A DNA stretch of 64,000 nucleotides from assembly GCA_027186245.1 (NCBI GenBank), contig CP114493.1:8873501-8937500 (forward strand). Direction: 5' to 3'. Origin of the DNA: Coriaria nepalensis (taxonomy: Eukaryota > Streptophyta > Magnoliopsida > Cucurbitales > Coriariaceae). The notes beneath the pieces were generated by a model that saw only the letters and a program-made list of their open reading frames with translations, ran no database searches and was not told where the DNA came from. Shown here in pieces: positions 47,352-58,387 of this stretch; position 1 is the stretch's first letter, and each line of letters begins with the position of its first letter. Both the position numbers and the translations under genes were made by a program.

Positions 47352-48214
47352 TCATTGTACATTAATGTCCAAAACCTTCGTAGAAGTAGCAGCTTTAGGA
47401 ATAGTAATATACAAAACCCCATCTTTAACCTCTGCTCTAATCTTCTCAAACTGTATGTTCTCAGGCAGAGCAATCCTACAGCTGTACCTTCCATAACTTT
47501 TCGCAGACCATTCTTCTTCTTCTTCCTCTCCTGCTCCTACCTCTCCTCCCCCGTTTTCTTGACCACTCTTCTTCTTAACCGCTTTCTCAGCCTTAAGAAC
47601 AAGCATCTTCTCCTCAACCCAAACCTTCACGTCGTCCTTTGTCATTCCTGGCATGTCAAACCTCATCTTATACTCTGTTTCTCCATCTTTAATCTCCCAT
47701 GGAGTTCTTCCTCTGCTGTACCCACTTGCCGCCTCGGCCGCTACAGCCGGGTTACCACCACGATACCCAAACGGATCCTCCATTATCCGGTCCATAGTGT
47801 CCATCATTTGCTGCACCGTTCTAGCCGTTGGAAACCTGTCCCATAGCCCTGCTTCCAAAAAACATAATAAGTTATAGGAAAAAACAGAGTAAGTTCGATG
47901 TTTTGTGAATCTTCTGTGAAAGTAGGAGAGATTGTCTTCTTTTTCTGTTGCTTACCGATTGGGGAAGGTTGAGCTACTCTTTTCTTGGGTTGGGATTGGG
48001 ATTGATTTTGCTTGTTGGTGGGAACTCTTTGCAAGTGGTCTAGATCGCCTCTGTTTTCACCCGCCATGGATTTGATGACGGTGGTGGTGGTGCTCTTTCT
48101 GGGGGTAATCGGGAGAAGATAATTTGACGGGTGATAGAGATTAGAGAGGTTGGTCGATTTCCCAGATGAGAAAGAGGGGATGAAGAGGCTGAAGTTTGAG
48201 ATTGCTTGAGACAT
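47352..48214 (-). CDS. HSP21: Chloroplast small heat shock protein (HSP21-like)
   Basis: This is an ATP-independent holdase of the chloroplast that protects photosystem and transcription complexes under heat. Minus-strand exons 48214-47956 and 47848-47352 join in phase to 251 residues. Residues 1-45 are a Ser-rich transit peptide. A Met-rich amphipathic helix (VQQMMDTMDRIMEDPFGY) near residues 95-115 is the hallmark of plastid HSP21 and is oxidised under stress. The alpha-crystallin domain follows (TPWEIKDGETEYKMRFDMPG, DDVKVWVEEKMLVLKAE) with an extended acidic Glu/Gly loop, then YSCRIALPENIQ and VKDGVLYITIPK. It is slightly longer than Arabidopsis HSP21 (227), mostly from the acidic loop. 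A heat shock element lies about 200 bp upstream. Confidence 0.93.
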
Positions 48215-48410
48215 TTTTTTTAAACTAGAGACTTGTTGTGAGAAGTGAGTTTGAAGGAGAATATGGGTGTAAGTTGTAGACAGTACAAATCTTAAAAGAG
48301 TTATTCTACGAGTTGGCGAAGATGGGTTGGATGAGATTAAAAAGGAAGGAATGGGTGTTTCTGGATGGAGATGGAATTGGGATTGGTTTTTGGCAGCAAT
48401 TGATCTTTGC

Positions 48411-48428
48411 TTCTGGAATTCTCCAGAA
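48411..48428 (-). promoter_or_regulatory. Heat shock element upstream of HSP21
   Basis: TTCTGGAATTCTCCAGAA contains four alternating units spaced by two bases (TTC, GAA, CTC, GAA), three of them perfect. This is a strong binding pattern for heat shock factors. It lies 197-214 bp upstream of the HSP21 ATG, a usual distance. Heat regulation is therefore expected, though not shown here. Confidence 0.75.
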
Positions 48429-49312
48429 TTATGTTTCGGATAATAAGAGAAAATCCATTAAACCGAAATGTGTAGACTGTAGATCAATCTAGAAGGGTGG
48501 AGACATTTCAATGTGTACTTTTAAAATTTCTTATTTGTATTTTTTGCTTTGGATATTCAAATCACAAAACTTAAAATTGGAGATTAGAATCTGATTAGGA
48601 TCCATAAAATCCAGTTAGGCTCACATAATCAAAGTAAGGGCATAATTTAACAATATACACTTAGGTCACACAATCTAATCGGGGTACTTAAGAGTTTACA
48701 TAATCAAATGTATGGTTTATGTCTTTACGAGTTGAGTTATATTTTTAAGATACGGATTTTATGAACTAAGATATTAAAATTTTGTTATATAAGTATGATT
48801 CATATATTACTTAATTACATAAATAAAATCATCATATAAATATATAATCGAACTGCATATGTCTAATTTTATCCAGGAATCGATTCATTATAAATATATA
48901 TTATTTTTAAAAAATTTCATAATTGATTTCCTCAGATGCAGAATAAAACATTACCATTGTCCTATATAAGGAAAAATATGTAAGAACAGGATCACAAACG
49001 TTCGAGAGAAACTATGCTTTTTTTTTTTTTTTTTTCATTTAGATGTTACAAACAGAAGCACGGGCAAAATGTTTAATGTATATATATATATATAAACCAG
49101 AATGTAGTATTACATCCTCACGCGATGAGCTGCCTATGATATCTCATGGCATTCTTCCTTTCAGTCAAGTGCCATGTTCATCATTTTGTCAAGTAAGACG
49201 AGACCAATTCTCCTTCAAGTTTTAACCCTGAAAAAACAAACAAATCACATGATCATTATATATATACATATATGATATATATAATAGCCGATTGTTGCTC
49301 AGAAGTAATAAT
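48429..49312. other. Spacer upstream of HSP21
   Basis: A+T-rich DNA with a T run at 49019-49035 and a TA run near 49079-49093. The right end is HHL1 3' UTR. No gene is seen. Confidence 0.4.
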
Positions 49313-50893
49313 TTACTTGGCCTTTTCTTTAGAGGTCTCATTCGAGTCTTCCGTTTCCGTAGAGTCAAGTGCAGTCAATTTACCAAAGGATTCCTTTGCA
49401 TCCCCGAAAAAGTCTTTAACTTTATCAAGCACTGTTTTTAGCTGGTCTTGTGTTGGAAGCTAAAGATGCATCATAGAAAATCTATGAATAATGTGTGTAA
49501 CAGAAGATGAAATCCAACTAAAGAGGAAAGAAGAAGATAGAATAAGATCATGTCTTAGAACGGTATTGTACAAACCTCAATGACATCTGTGGTAGAGAGT
49601 GCAGCTCTCAAATTTCCATTTTCCTGCACATTCATGAACATACAAAATTATTTTGGGCCAAAAGTACTCGAGCTTGTTTTATCGTTTTTCGGAGGACAAG
49701 ATCCCAATCTACCATCTAGGCAAGTTATAGTATGCTCAAACTCTAAACATTACCAAAACTCAAGTTTCGAAATGCAGAAAGAATATCTTCTCATATGAGG
49801 TCAAAGGCTATAGATAGAAACATTACAACAATTTTGTAGCCATATCTGAAGTCTGTTGCTGTGCGTAGCACACGGAACTGCTTAAATGCTGTCTTCTGAA
49901 TCTCTTTTTCATCCTATGCAGATAAATAAAAGTTGTCAGCAACTTCTAGAAAATAGTTATATTAGATACTTGAATTCATAAAAGGAAAAGAGACAAATAG
50001 AAGAACATTTGATTTTCTCTAACTATAGGTTTTGTATAGCTACAAGATTTCGACTCAACTCTGTAAATGACTGCAGCGAGATTTCTCGAAAGGGTATCTT
50101 TGTATATGTATTTTCCGAGAAAGTTATCTTTCGCTGCAACCATGATTTTTGCAGTGGTCCCGCCAGCTATCAAACTAAGTGGGTACCATAGATAAACCTG
50201 TACAACATATCAATAAACAGAATTCAAAATGAAATCAAACATGTGAATCTTTAAGCTTATAACACAGATAGAAACAAATGAACTCAAGTTCATTATGAAG
50301 GCAACAATATGAAATAGACAAGGCCAGAAATTCATAGTTCATTACAAAGGGGCAGCATTAGAACTGAATTTTCAGAGACTTGCAAGTACCATGAACATAA
50401 ACATGCATACAGTTTCCCCTAGAATCTAAACCAAATTGAAATTTACTGTTCATATGGCGTCTTCAAGAATCAACAAATCCCGATTTAGCTCTCATGTTAG
50501 ATATGAATTGAAACCTACTCCTAAATCAAACGAGAAGCGAGAATAAAAAGACAGAGCTCCATTGAGTATAAAACTACTATGAGAAAACAAAACCAAAAAA
50601 AAAAGGTAAGAGTAGGAGGAGGAAAGACAACAAACATTGGCCATACGGATGAAGATAACAAATCTAGGGTTCCCATCGTCTTCAATCTTCGGCAATGAAG
50701 GGGGAGTCTTTTGAAACTGACGAGGCTGCATTCCTTTCTTGCCCTTTGCTTTCACAACCAACACTCGCTGCTGATTCCTCTGTTCTGGCTTCTGCGTCGT
50801 CGTCCTAGGAGAAAGCAGCGGCTGCCCAACAAACCCATTTTCATTTGCTCTTGAACTCGTTAATGGAAGCCGAATTAAGGCGTTCAGAGACAT
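49313..50893 (-). CDS. HHL1: HHL1, chloroplast photosystem II protection protein
   Basis: HHL1 (HYPERSENSITIVE TO HIGH LIGHT 1) is a thylakoid protein that binds photosystem II core subunits and LQY1 and aids repair under strong light. Minus-strand exons 50893-50636, 50197-50060, 49913-49827, 49623-49576 and 49459-49313 join in phase to 225 residues (Arabidopsis 228). Residues 1-50 are a transit peptide ending near VLVVKAKGKKG. The conserved body carries PPSLPKIEDDGNPRFVIFIR, the hydrophobic VYLWYPLSLIAGGTTAKIMV, DNFLGKYIYKDTLSRNLAAV and LRTATDFRYGYK. The C-terminus (LKTVLDKVKDFFGDAKESFG) is amphipathic. The donor of intron 2 (AGA|GTTGAG) is weak but the phase fits. The open frame could also begin at an earlier GTG; the ATG was chosen. 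Confidence 0.94.
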
Positions 50894-51292
50894 ACCCACC
50901 TCCTATTTTGCTCTGAATTCTTTTTGGCTTTTCAGTGTCGCCCAGAAGAGTCTTATCCAGGAGCTCAGAAAAACAGAGTGAGTGAGAGGAATGGGAAGGA
51001 AGCGGACAGCCATACAGTTGTCAGATTATGAGGCATGGCAACTCGACCGTTTCTGGTCCTCCACTTTCCATTTGTCGTTCTCTTTTTACCGATACGTCGT
51101 ATTATTTATTATTCATAACAAACGACACGACGGACCATACTTGGAAGTATTACGACATGTCGTTTCATTTGATTTTACATTCCATTATCATCTCTCTTAC
51201 ATTCCTTCCCTTATTCATATTTCATACATTCACCACAAAAACTAAGCACCAAAGTATTTCTAAACTACATTAGTGCATAATTGTTCAAAAGG
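50894..51292. other. HHL1 promoter and spacer
   Basis: It contains ACGACATGTCGT, a 12-bp palindrome at about 51152-51163 that is also the centre of the longer palindrome at 30161. No gene is supported; open frames here lack features. Confidence 0.4.
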
Positions 51293-52861
51293 TCAGGAGC
51301 ATTTCCAGCAAGAAGCTGCTGACCATACAACCATTCTCTTCCACCCCCATGTAGACTTCACATACATGAGGAAATTTCTTGATCCGTTGCTTAGCTTGTG
51401 TTATCATCTTAATCGGCGGCAAAACGAACCCGGCCATACTCATTCTCCGCCTCCACTTCTCTATCTTTTCGTGCCGTTCCACCCTTGCAGGCCCCTCACA
51501 ACTCACTATATTCTTTATCTCCTAGGCGAAACAGAATAGCTCCATTTTCCCCCGCTTAGTATCGTACTTCGGAAGCATTGCATCCAAAGAATCGAAAATG
51601 GCAGATTATTAATGTAATGCCTCCATGAACTGTCCGAGAAAGAAGGGCCCGTTATGGCTACTCTCTTGCTCGATAAGAACGAAAAGCCTTGGGGATAGCT
51701 CTTGTAACATTTGTAGGACAGAGTTTAGAGTCCCTCTGCTCTTTTTAACTCCACAATGCAATTGACGTATGCAATTGATAACTAAAACCTCCCCATCAAT
51801 GAGATTGAAATCTTCCTTTTTTAGTGCTTCCAAGTTTTTCTCCACCACCATAAAACTCCATTCTAGGCCTAATTTTTTAGCATATTGTTTTTGCTCGTCT
51901 CTTATGGCTATAAGCTGTTCGCCGGAGTTTCCAACTTCGGTGATCCGGAAGGGGCAGTACAACTGACTTCCGGCTAATTTCTCGATTAACCGCCTCCATT
52001 GTGGGAGACAAGCCTTGAGTCATCCCTAAGTCTATAACATGAAGTGAAGTTGAACTATTTTGTCTCTCAAAGGCTTCCAATATGGAAGAGTGTGCTATGA
52101 AATGTGCAGATTGAAATTGTGGGCAAATTTCATAAACAAGATTTAAGGCTTCATCTTTCTCTTTTGAAGCAGCCATGATCGTATCTCGATCGATATTACT
52201 ATCTCCCAAGCCGACAATTCCAGCCCCACCGAGAAGATGATACGGTACGATTCGGTCCGTAAGTCCTTGCACAAAGCAAGAAGCTACTCTTTGGAATGAA
52301 GTTCCATAAGACTAAAGCATTAGCTCTAAGATCAGGTAGCAATGCAGAAGCTTGCGCTTTATCTCTACAAGCCACGGCCTCGGCACAAGCAATAAGTTGT
52401 TGAACTAATTTCATTCCTTCCCCATAATTAGTACTAATCGTATCTTCATTAATCAATCCATAGTTTGTTTCTGTGCTTTTAATTATTGCTGCAGAAGATT
52501 CTTCCATGGCCTCAATGCCTAAAAACCTCTGATTATAAGCCCGTACATGATCTCGAAACCGGAGTTTCGGAATCGTACCAGCGTTTCCATTAATGGATTT
52601 ATGATCAGAAGCAGAAATGCTAGGACTGATACTACTACTACTGTAGTACCATGCAAATCGGGTTTCTGCCTCTTTGGGTTTCTATTTGGGTCAATAGGAG
52701 AGGTGGGAAAGTAGGAATTGGTGTTAAGGGTAGAAGCTGATTTCAAGGGGAGTTCATAATCAAGATCTATCACTTGTTTTCCTCTTCCCCTCTCATCACT
52801 GAAGCAATCTTCAGAAATCAATATGTAGTGATGACTAATGGTATGGCGAATTGAAAGCAGC
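51293..52861 (-). pseudogene. GRAS-domain transcription regulator, degraded
   Basis: GRAS proteins are plant transcription regulators. Minus-strand sequence shows the full domain order, but in at least four frames. An N-terminal part starts after an acceptor-like site at 52862 (RGKQVIDLDYELPLKSA). The first leucine repeat follows (EGMKLVQQLIACAEAVACRD), then the VHIID-like region (SSTSLHVIDLGMTQGL), the second repeat/PFYRE-like part (LHCGVKKSRGTLNSVLQML) and the SAW end (VERHEKIEKWRRRMSMAGF, AASCWKC). Frameshifts are seen near 52630-52650 (inside a TAG triplet run), near 52305 and near 52005, where the GHQW stretch is lost. Stops are at 51611-51606 (two in a row) and 51524-51522. The wording resembles the RAD1 subgroup, required for arbuscule development, but that is from memory and unverified. 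Confidence 0.85.
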
Positions 52862-55009
52862 TGTTAATATCTATATGTAATGATCATGCATGAGATATAT
52901 GTATGTAATATATATTTTTTTATAAAAACAAATATATAAATAATAATAATTGAAAATAAAAAGGCATATAAAATGCATGCAAAATAGACCAATAGAAAGA
53001 TAGTTCTCTCTATTAATTTTTTCATGTCGTGGATATTCAAATACAAGAATATTGATTTTCCAAGGAAGTTGGAAGTTTATTCCCGCTCTGTTGTCCTCAC
53101 GTTGTCGTCTTTCTCATGGCTGTTTGCATGCAGCTTCTGCTGATCTTGTTTCTATTATTATTACCAGGTTTCCGATCGATGTGGCCGAGAATATGTAAGC
53201 AAATCAAAATGTATCTGGACACTGTTTTCCTTTCATCAACATCCTGTAACATCAATATATGATAGTGCAAACAAAAACCAATGTCTTAGATTGACCACCA
53301 TAGCTATTATTTGGTTGTTTAGGGCTGGAAATTAATGGTTAATTTCTTTCTTTTTCTTTTTTTTTTTAGCGATAGAAATGGTGATATTACACTAAAAAAA
53401 TTAGAAAACCATCTCAAAATTAAATAAATTGATTAATTCGTTAATTAAATATACTTATATATCTATATATATTATATACTAAATGAAATATACGTGTATA
53501 TACGTATAATAGAGGTACTGTACTGTGTTAGATGCCACTACAAGAAAGGGACAAGATCCAGTATCTGTTGCTGCGGCCCAATAGATGAGTAAACTAGATA
53601 ATGACGAGGCTGAAGCAAACAACATGAACATATTATTCAACTCTCCAACGGTACAAAAACCAAATTCAACAATGAGTGACACGACACGCCGTTCTTTTAG
53701 AAATTGAGGTGATGACGTGTATAGTTTAAATAGAGAGAGACTCGTGTACGTAGTTATCTGTTCATGCTCAGTTTGTCAGAAATTGCTGTGAATGCATTTG
53801 CTATAAACTCTGTATCTGTAATCTTACATACTCTCCTTGCCTATGGTATCAGTTTTCAGTTTTCACTATTCAGTAACGCTCACACCTTTCCCAAACGTTC
53901 TTATCTTCTTCTTCTCGCACTCTTCTGGAGATCCCTGATCAACAATGGCAGATAATTCGGAAATCTGCAGCAACTAAGTTTGAAGATTGATCATCATCAC
54001 ATAATTAAAGTGATTTTTCATCATAATAAGCTGGAAGTTGAGTCACCGATCTTTTTTAAAAATATGTAAAATTTATCAGATATAAAATCTCTAATTAATT
54101 TATAAGTTAATAATTCTGTATTATTTTATAAAATTTTTTAAATAAAAAAATTATTAGATTAATTAATTTATCATAATATAATAATTATATTATAATAATT
54201 ATTCATTGTGTCACATATTTCATTTTCAGAATAACTAATTCATAAGTAAAATAAAATATTATAAAATAATTTCTAATTAATTTATAAGACCTCAATTTAT
54301 CAACGCCATGCAAATCCCACGAGAGGTACATTCTCTGCAAGCCAATTTCTCCCTCTTCTTCATCTTCCAGCTACTTACTGCACAAGTAGAGTTTTCGCTA
54401 CCTGTTTTGGCTATAAGTTGATTGCAATTTGCAAACTGATTCATGAAGCGATACATAGGGCCTAATTACATACTAAAGAAAGCACCATCCAGTAGACTAA
54501 ATAGCTAGGAAGTATTTTAGTGGACCGACCAATAGGTCGGATCCCTTTTAGACAAGAGGGTTGCATAGGTAAGTGGATGTACAATGTACATGCATGTCGA
54601 GTTCCACCTGTGTTTTGGTAGAGTGTGCCGTAAACTAAGGTAGTCAACTCTAGTTTAGAAATACATGTTGGGTTTCTATGTTGACATCATTGCATGTGAC
54701 TAGAAGCATAATTTTATGCACATGCATTATGCATTAATTAGGGGATGTTTTAAGTTAAGCACGAAATTATCATAATTATTGGAAAAATCAACCATCCCAT
54801 AATTAAACACTAATTAACTCACGCACTCTAACTCTAAATTAATAAACCATGTGTATTCTTTAACTAATTATGTAATACATCTAGCTGGATTAGCAATAAT
54901 ATAATGTATATTTGAGCTATTGATTTGTTGGAATTAATAAGCAACCTCAATCACCAATGTTACCAATATGCTCATTGATCGGAAAGCTTAGAAAATTGAA
55001 AGGATCAAG
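52862..55009. other. Spacer between the GRAS relic and the BAHD array
   Basis: More than 2 kb, A+T-rich at 53380-53480 and 54040-54300. One LTR-like stretch near 53510-53960 is listed separately. The first BAHD promoter is at the right end. No gene is seen. Confidence 0.4.
53510..53960 (+). mobile_element. Possible Copia LTR fragment
   Basis: TGGTATCAG at 53844-53852 matches the first nine bases of the Copia primer-binding site but not the next three. A leader and an ATG (53945, CAACAATGGCAG) follow at the spacing common before gag, and an LTR-like stretch precedes it. No gag, pol or second LTR is seen, so this is tentative. Confidence 0.25.
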
Positions 55010-56489
55010 ATGAAGATTGAAGTGGAAGTGCAATCCAAGGAAACCATCAAACCCTCAAATCCAAACCCTAATCATCCACAACTTCACAAGCTCTCTTTTC
55101 TCGATCAAATTGCACCCCCAATTTTCATGCCCCTTGTTCTGTTTTACTCGAAAGAAAACTACCTGAATCTCACCTACGATGAAATCTCCAACAAACTCAA
55201 GAAATCGTTGTCCAAAGCCTTAAACGAGTTCTATCCTCTAGCCGGCCGAATTAAGTCGACAGACAATTGTCATATCGAATGCACCGATGAAGGTGTTCAT
55301 TATGTTGAGGCGAAAGCACGTGACTGCAAACTCTCACAACTCCTTGAAAATCCAACCCCTGGTGAGCTCAATAAGTTACTCCCCTTTGAGCTCCATGATC
55401 CAAACAAACACGTGCTAGGTCTGCAGGTTACCTTGTTTGACTGTGGTGGACTTGCTGTTGGTTTAGTCATGTCTCACAAAGTTGCTGACGCCATGTCATT
55501 TATTACTTTTTCCAATTCTTGGGCTGCTATTGCTAACGACGAAAACCATATACTAAATCCTAAATTCGACTTGGCCAAGCACTTTCCTCCGACAACAGAT
55601 GTGTCATCTTCTGGCATCAATCCTAGCTATGGAATTACCAAACAAAACATTGCATCGAAGATCTTCCTCTTCAATGCTACCTCAATAGCTTCTCTTCAAG
55701 ACAAATATGGTAACAGAACAACAATAGCTAGCATGATATTTCAGTCTGTCACTTAATTATGTAATTCTATGATCTACTCTTTTGTCTGCTGTCTCCTTAT
55801 TTACTAATTATTTATAAACCTCCTATTTGCTTGATATATATTATTTGACCAACTTAACAGTTTAAACTTTTGAAATCACAGCTAACTCAATGAATCCGAC
55901 ACAAAGGACTCGTCCGAGTCGCGTGGAAGCCTTATCGGCATTTATATGGAGTCGATTCAGGGCTAGCATTCAGATATTTCCTAAAGAAAATGATGTCGAA
56001 GATCAAAGGCATAAGATTCATGCAGTGCTTAGTGCAGTGAATTTGCGACCAAGGGCTGACCCACCAATACCAAACAATCATTTCGGAAACATAAGCAAAA
56101 TAGCGGTAGCAATAGCATCCGAAGATAATGAAGATGGATGCTATGGAATAATTGGAAGAACAAGAGAGGCAGTGAAGAACAGTGATTTGGGATTTGTCAA
56201 GAAAATTCAGCAGAAGGATGAGGAGTTATTTTATTTGAGAGAGAGGTTAGAAGTGGTACACTTTGCCTTTACTAGTTTGTGCAGGTTTCCAGGGTATGAG
56301 GCTGACTTTGGATGGGGAAAACCCGCTTGGGCTGGGTTGGGTAGATTGACCTACCCGAGTTTGGTTAGTTTGGTGGATACAAAAAATGGAGATGGAATTG
56401 AGGCATGGGTTAATTTGCGGAAAGAAGATATGGCTGTATTTGAAAATGACAAGGAGCTCTTGGATTATGGGCAGGTCTTAGGTAATTAA
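55010..56489 (+). CDS. BAHD acyltransferase 1 (vinorine synthase-like)
   Basis: BAHD enzymes transfer acyl groups from CoA to alcohols or amines in specialised metabolism; the acceptor here cannot be told from sequence. Two exons, 55010-55709 and 55882-56489, join in phase (AAATATG|GTAACA ... ATCACAG|CTAACT) to 435 residues. The catalytic HxxxD is intact (SHKVADAMSF, near residue 160) and the structural DFGWG motif is present (EADFGWGKPAWAG, near residue 375). The start MKIEVEVQSKETIKPS and the phrase LSFLDQIAPPIFMPLVLFY are typical of the vinorine synthase/deacetylvindoline acetyltransferase group (clade III). Nearby genes are tandem relatives. It differs from BAHD 2 by having the intron. 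Confidence 0.92.
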
Positions 56490-57887
56490 TTATTATCTAA
56501 TCGAATCAAAATTGGTTTAAATCGGCACGGGTACATTAGTTCATCTCGGGTGGTAATATCGTCGACTAACCCGAGTTTTATATGTGTGAAAAATCCTTCT
56601 TTGTTACTCATTTCTCGAATTTTACGTGTTTCTAATGAATTGATTAAGTTGAATATCTTGTATAATTTTTGTATCTACACCAGCTTGATGATTAAAACTA
56701 AGTGGGATCGAAAGTTTAATTAAGTAAAACGTTTGTTGCTGAGCTAATTAATACTATGAATTATTTTTAAATAAGTCATCCATTTGGTACTTCACAAGTC
56801 TCACACGCAACAAACAAACAATGTCCTGATTCTTTAATCTAGAAAATGGGTGTTAGATTAGAATCAAACCCTCATTACAATCATAAACTTCACTCTCATA
56901 ATCCAATATAACATGCAACTTAAAGTTGGTTCTAATACCATAATAAACGGCCCTAGATATAACTCATACCCAAAAACCAGCTAACAAAAAGAAGAGGTCT
57001 CAAACTACGTATAAAATACAATAACAACCCAATCAATTTTTCGATACGAGACAGATACAATTAAGAACTATCATTGATATTAGTTATTATTGATATAAGT
57101 TTCTGAATTTGTAGAAATGATTCATACCTTCATTAAATAAAGGACCATCGTTCTTATGGTGACATCAAATTACCAATAATTTTGGTATTATTAATTTGGC
57201 CCCATCCTTATGGATATCAAATTAATGATATGAAGTAGGTGCTTATCTATTACCATGTTTAAAGGCCTGCAAGTCAAAAACTGATCTTCGCCCGATATTT
57301 CGGCCGAGAAAAAACATTAATTTTGTATTAATGGTGGGTAGGTGATAGATATATAAATATAAATAAATAAACTTCATAATTGAGTTCAAGAAATTACCAA
57401 ACAATCAGAGACGTACAAGAAATTACACATTTGTTAAAGTTTCTTGTCAAAGTAGTAATTCCATTCATTCATTTCATATGGAACTAGTTTGTGATGCAAA
57501 AGAAAAACAACTAAACATAAATCTTACATGAAATATGAATTCATGCAACATATATACGAGTGACTGTGCGGATCTAACTCCTCTTTATTTCAAGTGCTCA
57601 TAAAAAATGTGTTATGCGTCATTCTATATAAAAACTTATGGTTTCAACTTAAAATGACGTAAGTGTACTACACATTCTTACAGCGCAAGAAGATAAAGTG
57701 TACTTATGACTCTGCATATATGGATGTTGACCCTGGACAATTTACATTAGCAAAGTAGCAACCAGCTAGAGTCGTATTAATTATGTCTTTAAGACAAAAG
57801 CAAGCAGAATCCTCTTAAAATATGATTGAATGTTAATTCGATCAATCAAACTTGATTAACCAAAGTTTTTATGTCATCTATATCAAG

Positions 57888-57930
57888 AAAGGAAAGGAAA
57901 GGAAAGGAAAGGAAAGGAAAGGAAAGAAAA
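57888..57930 (+). repeat. GGAAA pentanucleotide microsatellite
   Basis: About eight copies of GGAAA in a row, about 450 bp upstream of the BAHD 2 ATG. Such purine-only tracts often vary in length between individuals. Confidence 0.85.
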
Positions 57931-58305
57931 GAAACGATTGATTTTTCAAAACTATGGCTGAAAATGATTGATGTTCATTAAGCTCACTAGTTTGGGTAAC
58001 CCAAGACATGACATCCAACCCCTCACTTATTGTTTTCTTCTCGAGGATGCATTATCTTTTACATGTTATGTTATGTTTTCTTCGCCAGTTGCTATGTTAT
58101 GTGATATGGAGCTTCGGATTGAAGGTAGATCTTTGACTAAAATCTTCTTATTATATAATATTATTATTTTTTGGCCAAATAGAAAATTTCATTGCCCAAT
58201 TGGAAAGAGGACGGATCCGCCAAAAAAAAAAAAACTTCCCGACCCGAGGAAAAAATGGACCCAACAGTATTCATACTATATAATTGACAAACAACTAGCT
58301 AGCTC

Positions 58306-58312
58306 TATAAAA
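58306..58312 (+). promoter_or_regulatory. TATA box of BAHD 2
   Basis: TATAAAA lies 76-82 bp before the BAHD 2 ATG. It supports the start at 58388 and argues against use of the open frame further upstream. Confidence 0.5.
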
Positions 58313-58387
58313 TTGTCATTGCTGCACGGCTTAAAAACAAACTTGCTAGCTTCAAGTTTTTCAGTACGCAAGCAAGAAATTGAGAGA

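Larger units (their letters stand above)
56490..58387. other. Spacer between BAHD 1 and BAHD 2
   Basis: It holds the BAHD 1 3' UTR and about 1.7 kb of A+T-rich DNA. A pentanucleotide repeat at 57888-57930 and a TATA box for BAHD 2 are given separately. The frame open upstream of BAHD 2 from 57968 has no family similarity and is taken as chance. Confidence 0.45.

Noticed and set aside
55710..55881. Reading BAHD 1 as two separate genes or a broken gene
   Set aside because: Consensus donor and acceptor join the two halves in phase and restore the normal family sequence, so this is an intron.
57968..58387. In-frame open extension of BAHD 2 by 140 codons
   Set aside because: The added sequence does not resemble any BAHD N-terminus, the family start MKFEVEV is at 58388, and a TATA box lies between.
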